Shown piece after piece: positions 1 to 5,541 of a stretch of 22,124 bases of DNA (positions are counted from its first letter, which is position 1; every line of letters starts with the position of its first letter). The position numbers and the translations under genes were made by a program. The notes beneath the pieces were generated by a model. The model saw only the letters and a program-made list of their open reading frames with translations. It had not been told where the DNA came from and did not search any database. The stretch comes from an uncultured Rhodanobacter sp. (GTDB lineage Bacteria; Pseudomonadota; Gammaproteobacteria; Xanthomonadales; Rhodanobacteraceae), in the NCBI GenBank assembly GCA_903827735.1, contig CAIKJM010000251.1:1-22124 (forward strand), given 5' to 3'.

Positions 1-2
1 AA

Positions 3-143
3 GCGGCAATCGATGAAGACGCATGGTGGCACTCCAGGCAGGATGTGAAACTTCTCGCCGGGCGATACTTTAGCGGTATTGGCGCTGTGGCTTGTGAGCT
101 ACTAAACAGACTGGCGCTCGAAGCGCCATCGGACGACGGGTGA
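3..143 (+). CDS. C-terminal tail of an unidentified protein (partial)
   Basis: The window opens inside a frame that stays open from base 3 to a TGA at 141-143, giving 46 residues that begin AAIDEDAWWHSRQDVK and end in EAPSDDG. I do not recognise the family. Residue composition looks protein-like (acidic start, hydrophobic helix around GIGAVACELLNRLALE), but the frame is short and its start lies outside the window. Codon use is less GC-biased at third positions than in the core genes to the right. It could be a chance open frame; confidence is low. Confidence 0.3.
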   Translation, partial: AAIDEDAWWHSRQDVKLLAGRYFSGIGAVACELLNRLALEAPSDDG

Positions 144-186
144 TATCTAGGAGCGGCTGCCGCGCTAAGAGCGCTCGCATCGATTG

Positions 187-199
187 ACCAAGCCTTGGT
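187..199. promoter_or_regulatory. 13-bp perfect palindrome upstream of the DUF1697 gene
   Basis: ACCAAG-C-CTTGGT is a perfect 6-bp inverted repeat around one central base, lying about 20 bases before the start codon at 220. A TTGACC hexamer overlaps its left edge at 184-189, but no convincing -10 box follows at the right distance. It could be a small operator. It may also be chance. Confidence 0.2.
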
Positions 200-219
200 A
201 GAAACGAGGGGAACGGAAT

Positions 220-736
220 ATGCCGACTTACATTGCCCTACTGCGCGCCGTGAACGTCGGCGGCACCGGCAAACTGCCGATGACCGAACTGAAGGCGATG
301 GGCGAGCAGGCCGGGTTCGCGAACGTTCGCACGTTTATCGCCAGCGGTAATCTGGTATTCGAAAGCGCGCAGACCGAAAAGCCGGTGACAGCGGCGCTGG
401 CTTCGCGGCTGGCGGTCTACGCCGGCAAGCCGGTAGGTGTGCTGGTTCGGACGGGGGGTGGAAATGGCCGCGGTGCTGGCGGCGAATCCTTTTGCTGACG
501 AGCCGCCGAATCGAGTGATGGCGATCTTTCTGGCTGGCGCGCCGCCGGCCAATACGCTCGACCACGTCAGTGGCCGCACGGACGAACGCATTGTCCTGGG
601 AAGGCGCGAGATTTACGTTTATTACGCCGGCGGGATGGCTGATTCGCGGCTGAAAATAGCGGCGGCCGTCGCTGGCACCGCGCGCAATATGAATACCGTC
701 GCCAAGCTGGCCGCTATGGCGACGGCATCCTGCTGA
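220..736 (+). pseudogene. DUF1697 family protein, interrupted by a +1 frameshift
   Basis: The first frame (220-498) opens MPTYIALLRAVNVGGTGKLPM, the characteristic DUF1697 N-terminus, and is family-like up to VGVLVRT. It then runs into unrelated sequence and stops. The rest of the domain is in the next frame, from GVEMAAVLAANPF through RREIYVYYAGGMADSRLK to TARNMNTVAKLAAMATAS, ending at TGA 734-736. The switch lies exactly at six G (453-458). With five G the reading is continuous and gives about 171 residues, normal for the family. A good ribosome site (GAGGGGAA, 207-214) precedes the ATG. DUF1697 proteins are small cytoplasmic proteins of unknown function. The fault may be a real mutation, a phase-variable tract or a sequencing error. 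Confidence 0.85.
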
Positions 737-748
737 CCTCGAGAGACT

Positions 749-1582
749 TCAGTCGTCGCTCTTCGGTACGTTGACACTGCCCTTGATATTGCTGTGCCGG
801 ACGTCGCCGCTGCCGGTGGAGTGCACGGTGAAATTGCCGCCGACGCCGTCCGCCGTCACGTCGCCCGAGCCGGTGCTGCCGACGTCGACATCGCGGCCGA
901 TGTTGTTTAGCCGGATGTCGCCGGAGCCCGTGCCGCCAATGGTGACGCTGCCGCTGACGTGCCCGAAGCTGAGGTCGCCCGAGCCGGAATGTCCTGCACG
1001 GACATCGCCTTGCACATCGCTCACCTGGATGTCGCCCGATCCGCTACCTCGCAGATCGACGCTGCCGACGTGCTGGGCTTTGACGTCGGCCGAGCCGACC
1101 TTCAGCGTCAGCGGGCCGGCAATGCGGTCGGCGGTCAGGTCGCCCGAGCCCGAATCGAAGTTCAGCGAACCGAGGTCCGAGGCGGTGACGTCGCCGGAGC
1201 CGCTGTCGACGGCAACCTCCAGTGACGCGGGCACTCGAACCACCAGCTTCATATAGGCGTAGCTGGAACCGAATAGGCTGATGTTGATGTAGCCACCGTT
1301 GGTGCTGGTATCCACCGTGGCATGGTCGCCGTTGCGACGCGCGTTGACCTGCAGATCCTGCAGCTTCGACGCGTCCGAGGCGCAGGCGGTGCCACGCACT
1401 TCGACCTTGGTGATGCCCGGCGCGCTGCGAATGTCCAGGTCGGTCGATCCCAGCGTCAGCATCAGATCTTTCAGGCCGGCCGCATCCAGATCGGCATTGC
1501 GCGCGGCGGTGAATTTGCATTCGTTAGCGCTGGCCGCCAGCGGCAGCGCGATAAGCAGCAGGACAAAGATAAGTTTGCGCAC
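749..1582 (-). CDS. Secreted DUF4097/DUF2807-type beta-strand repeat protein
   Basis: A 277-residue protein with a clear Sec signal peptide (MRKLIFVLLLIALPLAASA, predicted cleavage after residue 19), so it should be exported to the periplasm or cell surface. Two cysteines remain in the mature N-terminal part (C22, C67) and could pair. Residues 127-273 are eight repeats built around [S/T]GSGD, each followed by a short beta-strand-like stretch, as in the putative auto-transporter adhesin families DUF2807/DUF4097. Such repeats probably stack as a right-handed beta-helix or roll; the function is not established. Start chosen as GTG at 1580-1582, because a GGGAG ribosome site lies 7 bases upstream and the signal peptide begins there. 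No partner gene is adjacent on the same strand. Confidence 0.85.
   Translation of the reverse strand: MRKLIFVLLLIALPLAASANECKFTAARNADLDAAGLKDLMLTLGSTDLDIRSAPGITKVEVRGTACASDASKLQDLQVNARRNGDHATVDTSTNGGYINISLFGSSYAYMKLVVRVPASLEVAVDSGSGDVTASDLGSLNFDSGSGDLTADRIAGPLTLKVGSADVKAQHVGSVDLRGSGSGDIQVSDVQGDVRAGHSGSGDLSFGHVSGSVTIGGTGSGDIRLNNIGRDVDVGSTGSGDVTADGVGGNFTVHSTGSGDVRHSNIKGSVNVPKSDD
764..1204 (-). repeat. Eight in-frame GSGD repeats with 17-19 residue period
   Basis: The aspartates of the GSGD motif fall at residues 131, 148, 166, 184, 203, 222, 241 and 260, giving spacings of 17, 18, 18 and then four times 19. The third copy is degenerate (GSAD). The growing and then constant period suggests successive turns of a beta-solenoid, with the last five copies arising by the most recent duplications. 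Bases differ between copies, so the DNA is not an exact tandem repeat. Confidence 0.85.
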
Positions 1583-1930
1583 GTGTTCACTCCCGGTGGG
1601 TACGCTGCATCAGATGCAGTGAAGCGTCGAAAGGTTTACAGGCGCTGCAGGCGACATCGGCACCAGGGCCACAACAGCGCAGGTTCGATCGGTGCCTTCC
1701 GCCAGGTGTTGGTAAACACCCGCGGGAAATTGCAGCCGAGCGCCTTGTTGGTCATGCGCTGCTTGTTGCCGCGCGCTCGGTTGCGCCTTGGATTTGAGCT
1801 CCTGCAACGCCTCAGAGTGAACGAAGTCCGCATCGACAGCCAGCGAAAACAAGCGCTTACGCCGGGCTAGCTTGAAACCGGCCGGCGATGGGCCTAGTTT
1901 TGGCCATGGACCCCAACACGCGAAAGTGCC
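1583..1930. other. Intergenic stretch between divergent genes, no convincing gene
   Basis: About 350 bases separate the minus-strand repeat-protein gene from the plus-strand di-metal protein gene, so promoters for both are expected here. Open frames exist on the minus strand (109 and 65 codons), but their translations (rich in Arg, Trp and Cys, no hydrophobic pattern) resemble no family I know, and none has a good ribosome site. Self-complementary patches such as CCGGCCGG (near 1880) and GGCC pairs (near 1890-1905) are present. No clear -35/-10 pair could be assigned. Confidence 0.4.
1604..1620 (-). promoter_or_regulatory. Short hairpin in the leader of the repeat-protein gene
   Basis: CTGCAT (1605-1610), a CAG loop and ATGCAG (1614-1619) form a perfect 6-bp hairpin, with a possible extra G-U pair outside. 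It ends about 22 bases before the GTG start of the minus-strand gene. It could be an operator or an mRNA leader structure. It has no T tract, so it is not an obvious terminator. Confidence 0.3.
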
Positions 1931-2815
1931 ATGACCCATTCACCGTCGATTGTCCGCCGCGATCTGCATTTCGATATGGCCGCCGATATCCCGCGGTTTT
2001 GGGTCGAGGGGGATGCACATAAGACCCGGTTTTTCGACGCGATGTCGCTGATGTTTCCCGACGGCGAACGATTCTTTATCGACAGCGTGCGCGCATTCCG
2101 CGCCGAGATCGCCGACGATCCGGTGCTTGACGCCGAAGTGGGCGGCTTTATCGGACAGGAGGCGATGCACAGCCGCGAGCATCTGGAATACAACGAGCGT
2201 CTGGAGCAGCAGGGCATCGGCGCCAATGAGCTGGTGCAGGTACTGAAGACCTTCCAGGAAAACCGAGCGAAAAAACTGCCGCCGCTTGGCCAGTTGGCGG
2301 TGACCATCTGCCTGGAGCATTTCACCGCGATGCTGGCCGATCAGGTGCTTCGCCATCCCGGGACCATGCAGAAGTCCGACCCGCGGATGGCGGCGATCTG
2401 GCAATGGCACGCGTTGGAAGAAACCGAGCACAAGGGCGTCGCGTTCGACGTGTTTCGGCGTGTCGGCGGATCACCGCTGAAGCAATATCTGCGCCGCAGC
2501 CGCGCCATGCTGTTCGTCACCGGGCTGTTCACCTTTCGGGTCTGGCAGTTCATGTGGCGCATTTCCAAAGCCGAAGGCACCCAGAAGGACTGGCGCGGCT
2601 GGCTGCGCCTGCTGGGTTTTCTTTTCGTATCGCCTGGCCCGATCACCCGTATCGGCGGTCAGTGGCTCGCGTGGTTTGTTCCTGGCTACCACCCGTGGAA
2701 GCACGACAACCGCAAGCTGGTGGAGGCCGCGAGACGCCACTATGACGAGTTGGCTAAAGCGCCAGCGGCCCGGCCGGCAACCCCGGCCAAGGCATGGGTC
2801 GCTGCGGCTGGTTGA
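1931..2815 (+). CDS. Predicted metal-dependent hydrolase, PF10118 family (ferritin-like di-metal)
   Basis: A 294-residue protein of the 'predicted metal-dependent hydrolase' family (PF10118/COG3687). The sequence shows the ligand pattern of a ferritin-like di-metal four-helix bundle: E46, E77-x-x-H80 (GQEAMHSREH), E129 (CLEHF), and E164-x-x-H167 within WHALEETEHKGVAFD. These motifs are seen directly; the metal is presumably iron by analogy. No substrate is established for the family, despite its name. There is no signal peptide. The C-terminal third is Trp/aromatic-rich with a hydrophobic stretch (LGFLFVSPGPI), so membrane association is possible. The ATG at 1931 is the first in frame; the ribosome site is weak (CGAAAG). 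Family call confident, function unknown. Confidence 0.88.
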   Translation: MTHSPSIVRRDLHFDMAADIPRFWVEGDAHKTRFFDAMSLMFPDGERFFIDSVRAFRAEIADDPVLDAEVGGFIGQEAMHSREHLEYNERLEQQGIGANELVQVLKTFQENRAKKLPPLGQLAVTICLEHFTAMLADQVLRHPGTMQKSDPRMAAIWQWHALEETEHKGVAFDVFRRVGGSPLKQYLRRSRAMLFVTGLFTFRVWQFMWRISKAEGTQKDWRGWLRLLGFLFVSPGPITRIGGQWLAWFVPGYHPWKHDNRKLVEAARRHYDELAKAPAARPATPAKAWVAAAG

Positions 2816-2910
2816 TACCTGTTCGCGGACAGACTCCGGCGACTGGCGTCGTGCCGAGTAAGATGATCTGATCTGGCCATACTTCAACCTTTCTGGAGCG
2901 AAGCCCCGGC

Positions 2911-3300
2911 ATGACGATCGAAATAAAAATGCTGGCCTGGTCCATCGCTTTGGGTCTGGCCTATGTGCTGGTGGCCGCCTGCCTCGCTACCGCGCAGCGC
3001 GGAATCAAGTGGAATGCCGGCAACCGAGAAGGCGACGCCAAGCCACTGGTTGGCGTGGCGGCACGCGCCGACCGCGCCAGCCGGAATTTTCTGGAAACCT
3101 TTCCCTTCTTCGCCGCCGCGGTGCTGGCGGTCGTGCTGACCCATCGCAACACAGATCACACGGCGTTGGGTGCCCAGGTTTATTTTTGGGCGCGCGTGGC
3201 GTATTGGCCGGTTTACGCGGCGGGCATTCCGTACCTTCGCACAGCGGTGTGGATCGCAGCGTTCTGGGGATTTCTGCAGTTGCTAGAAGCGCTTTTTTGA
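2911..3300 (+). CDS. MAPEG family integral membrane protein
   Basis: A 129-residue protein with four predicted membrane helices (about residues 5-28, 62-82, 88-108 and 110-128). It carries MAPEG signatures: the conserved ADRASRNFLETFPFF loop and the C-terminal YFWARVAYWPVYAAGIPYLRT segment. MAPEG (membrane-associated proteins in eicosanoid and glutathione metabolism) includes microsomal glutathione transferases; bacterial members of this short type are mostly uncharacterised. It lies in the inner membrane. The ATG at 2911 has a GGAG site 12 bases upstream, somewhat far. It follows the di-metal protein gene by 95 bases on the same strand, so co-transcription is possible but not shown. Confidence 0.87.
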   Translation: MTIEIKMLAWSIALGLAYVLVAACLATAQRGIKWNAGNREGDAKPLVGVAARADRASRNFLETFPFFAAAVLAVVLTHRNTDHTALGAQVYFWARVAYWPVYAAGIPYLRTAVWIAAFWGFLQLLEALF

Positions 3301-3346
3301 AGGCAGCTGCGGCAGCTGAGTGTGCCGTCTGCAAGCCGGTCCAACC

Positions 3347-3367
3347 ATTTAAATGAAACATTCAAAT
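3347..3367. terminator. AT-rich inverted repeat between convergent genes
   Basis: ATTTAAATG, an AAA loop and CATTCAAAT form a 9-bp stem with one mismatch. It lies in the 61-base gap between the MAPEG gene and the convergent DUF3429 gene and just overlaps the latter's stop codon. It is far more AT-rich than its surroundings. A weak bidirectional terminator is the likeliest role, but the stem has almost no GC, so efficiency would be doubtful. Confidence 0.3.
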
Positions 3368-3796
3368 TAGAAACCACGCTGCGTGCAGCGCCAGCACGAC
3401 CACGCTGATGCCCAGCCGCATGCGTCGATACGCCGGTGACCACAGCGGGTCGCGTAAATCGATCAGCAGCCAGATCAGAAATCCGCCGGCCAGCAGCGCC
3501 AGCGCCGGCAGTGGGCGATGCGCCAGCAGCAGTGCGGCAAAACCAATCAGGCTAGGCACTACCGCTTCGACGTAGCGAATGGTCGGTGCGTCGGTCGTGG
3601 CCAGGCCGCGGCCCCAGCGTGCGCCGCCGAGAAAGCTCAAAATCACCGCCGCGTAGGCGATGAACATCGTCAGCGCGACGTCGTGCCATCCGGGCGATAG
3701 TGCGGCCAGCCCCAGTGTGCCAATAAACGGCAGCAGGCCGCTCCAGCCCAGGACGAGCATGCCGCGGGGAAGCGGTCGAGTGTCCGGCGTGAGCAT
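3362..3796 (-). CDS. DUF3429 family membrane protein
   Basis: A 144-residue protein, almost wholly hydrophobic, with about five predicted membrane helices. It has the DUF3429 signature near the second helix (AAVILSFLGGARWG) and the GWSGLLPFIG opening typical of the family. The function of DUF3429 proteins is unknown; they are inner-membrane proteins of about 150 residues, the length seen here. The frame remains open upstream to 4264, but the start is placed at the ATG at 3794-3796. AAAGGA lies 9 bases before it, and the upstream translation is Arg/Pro-rich and unlike the family. It is convergent with the MAPEG gene. Confidence 0.85.
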   Translation of the reverse strand: MLTPDTRPLPRGMLVLGWSGLLPFIGTLGLAALSPGWHDVALTMFIAYAAVILSFLGGARWGRGLATTDAPTIRYVEAVVPSLIGFAALLLAHRPLPALALLAGGFLIWLLIDLRDPLWSPAYRRMRLGISVVVLALHAAWFLI

Positions 3797-4700
3797 CGTA
3801 GGCGGTCCTTTAATGAGGTGTGTAGGTAAGAAGGCGTACAGCAGGTCGCGAATGGTCAGGCTGCGTGGCGCCAGTGTTTCGTGAATTTTGCCATGCCTGG
3901 GACACCGGTATTGGGCGATGCGGCGAGCCAACGCGGGTGCACGCCGCGAATGGCCGGTGCAGATGCGCTTTAGCCATTCGCCGTTCTGCGGTTTTGCCGC
4001 GGTGGTCAAAGTCTGTCCCATTACGTGTATCGACATGCCAATGCACTTATCAACCGCCGCCGCAGGGGGCGACAGATGCCGGTAGGTGCGCGCGGCGGCC
4101 GAGCTTTTGGTTTGCATCCGGCTGTCGACTGAGAGAGGATCGAGCCATGTCGACGGCGCCCTTTTTGGTTCTGTCGATAACGCCGCGGGCATCTGAGATG
4201 GGCCCCGCCTCGCCTTACGCTGGCGGGTAGGGGTAACACGGTGGGAACGAGCCGCCAGCCGCATCGGGTCAGCGCTGTTCCTGCGAATCGGGATTTATCG
4301 TGCGTGGGTAACCGCAGTAAATCATGCGAATCGACCGTCCGCTGGCGCCGCAGGTGGCGCGCGTCGTGTCGGTCAACGCGATGATTCGGTCGGCGAACAG
4401 CGCATGCGTCGACAACGCACCGGCCGCATCGTGCGCCGCGTTGCCAGGGATGGCTTTTCCGTCCATACGAACGGACGGCGAGACATCCTCACGCTCGATG
4501 AGGGAGCGCGTTGCTGCGCACGAAACGGCACCACATGCGCCAAACCACTTCTTCTTTTCATGCCGCCGATTCGGCGCGGCCGTTCAAGGTTTCCGGTGAG
4601 CTGGTCCATCCGATCACCGGAGTCACAGCGGCGTGGACTGTCCCACGCCGTATTCACGCAGTCGCCAAGTCAAGCGGCCGCTATTGCCAAGGAGTTTTAC
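3797..4700. other. 904-base gap with no convincing gene but many inverted repeats
   Basis: Lies between the divergent DUF3429 and undA-like genes. Short frames are open on both strands, including one minus-strand frame continuous with DUF3429 up to 4264 and a 65-codon minus frame at 4269-4466. None has recognisable domains, a good ribosome site or a protein-like hydrophobic pattern. Inverted repeats are frequent: CCCGCC/GGCGGG (4204-4227), CCGTCC/GGACGG (4459-4478), and the cluster at 4564-4682 described separately. It could hold long leaders, a small RNA or the remains of a lost gene. The sequence alone does not decide. Confidence 0.4.
4564..4682 (+). promoter_or_regulatory. Cluster of four perfect inverted repeats upstream of the undA-like gene
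   Basis: In order: CGCCGA-T-TCGGCG (4564-4576); TCCGGTGA and TCACCGGA (4592-4599 and 4614-4621), with centres of the arms 22 bases apart, about two helical turns; CGGCGTGG-ACTGTC-CCACGCCG (4629-4650), an 8-bp stem with a 6-base loop; and the palindrome AGCGGCCGCT (4673-4682), ending about 5 bases before the ribosome site AAGGAG (4689-4694). No T tract follows any of them, so they are not typical intrinsic terminators. The second has the geometry of a dimeric repressor or activator site. The third would form a stable mRNA hairpin. Their regulatory role is inferred. Confidence 0.45.
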
Positions 4701-5477
4701 ATGAACACGCATTTCGAACGTACCGGCCCCCTCACCGAAATCACCAGCTACCCGCAGTGGGCGCAGGACATGATCGCGGACTGTGCCAAGACCAAGGCGC
4801 GCGTCATCGACCATGAAATCTGGAAGATGATGATGAATCTGGAGCTCGATCAGGAGTCCACTTCCAACTTCATGAAGGGCCTGTGGCCATTCATCGAGCG
4901 CTTTCCCAGTTTCATGGCTCTCAATCTGCTGAAGACCCGCTATGGGCGCAGCGCCGGTGACAACATGGCAAGACGCTGGCTTGTACGCAATATCCGCGTC
5001 GAGCAGAACCATGCCGAGTACTGGATCAATTGGGCCGAGGGTGCGGGGGTCTCGCGCGACGACCTCCTCAATACCGACGCGCCGCACGGAACGGATGGTC
5101 TGTTGCGCTGGTGCGAAGAAGTCAGCTCGCGCGGCACGCTGGCGGCCGGCATGATTGCCACCAACTACGCCATCGAGGGAGTGACCGGCGAGTGGTCAGC
5201 CATGATCTATCAGAGTACAAAGTATCAAGAGAGCTTTGATCCATCGATTCGTGTGGGTAGTTTGCGTTGGCTCCACCTGCACGCCGATTACGATGACACG
5301 CATCCGTGGGAGGCACTGGAAATTGTCTGTACCATCATGGGTATGAACCCTTCGCCGGTCGAGGTTGCGCATCTGGCAGAGTGCATCAAACGTAGCTACG
5401 TGAGCATGATTCTTCTGGGGGATCGCTGTATCCAACGTCAGTGGAGCTTCGGTAAGGTGAACGAGGCCGCAGCTTGA
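4701..5477 (+). CDS. undA: UndA-like heme-oxygenase-fold di-iron oxidase (1-alkene-forming fatty acid decarboxylase)
   Basis: A 258-residue protein of the heme-oxygenase-like/TenA-PqqC fold, closely resembling Pseudomonas UndA, which converts lauric acid to 1-undecene, CO2 and water using non-heme iron and O2. The iron ligands recalled for UndA are all present, with identical numbering: E101 and H104 (VEQNHAEYW), E159 (TNYAIEGVTGEW), H194, D198 and H201 (LHADYDDTHPWEALEIV). The flanks SFxxRTGPL-like start, MARRWLVRNIRVE and EIVCTIMGMNP also match what I recall of UndA. It is cytoplasmic, with no signal peptide. The ATG at 4701 follows AAGGAG by 6 bases; the longer open frame upstream is not protein-like. 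The family is confident; activity and preferred chain length are inferred. Older annotations would call this 'TenA family transcriptional regulator' or 'iron-containing redox enzyme'. A c-di-GMP gene starts 64 bases downstream. Confidence 0.82.
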   Translation: MNTHFERTGPLTEITSYPQWAQDMIADCAKTKARVIDHEIWKMMMNLELDQESTSNFMKGLWPFIERFPSFMALNLLKTRYGRSAGDNMARRWLVRNIRVEQNHAEYWINWAEGAGVSRDDLLNTDAPHGTDGLLRWCEEVSSRGTLAAGMIATNYAIEGVTGEWSAMIYQSTKYQESFDPSIRVGSLRWLHLHADYDDTHPWEALEIVCTIMGMNPSPVEVAHLAECIKRSYVSMILLGDRCIQRQWSFGKVNEAAA

Positions 5478-5541
5478 TGTAGCGACTGGATGCATACTGC
5501 TGGAAGGATCGCCGAGGCTTAATTAACCCAAAAGGCAATCG

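Noticed and set aside
453..458. Programmed ribosomal frameshifting in the DUF1697 gene
   Set aside because: There is no known slippery heptamer or downstream stimulator, and the family is not known to use recoding; an indel is simpler.
1322..1870. 182-codon plus-strand frame across the repeat-protein gene start
   Set aside because: Half of it is antisense to the signal peptide and N-terminus of a convincing secreted protein, and no family is recognisable.
3797..4264. N-terminal extension of the DUF3429 protein by 156 residues
   Set aside because: The upstream part is Arg/Pro/His-rich and unlike the family; the ATG at 3796 has a good ribosome site and matches family length.
4404..4700. Extended N-terminus of the UndA-like protein
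   Set aside because: Upstream translation is not protein-like and the ATG at 4701 has an excellent AAGGAG site and matches UndA numbering.
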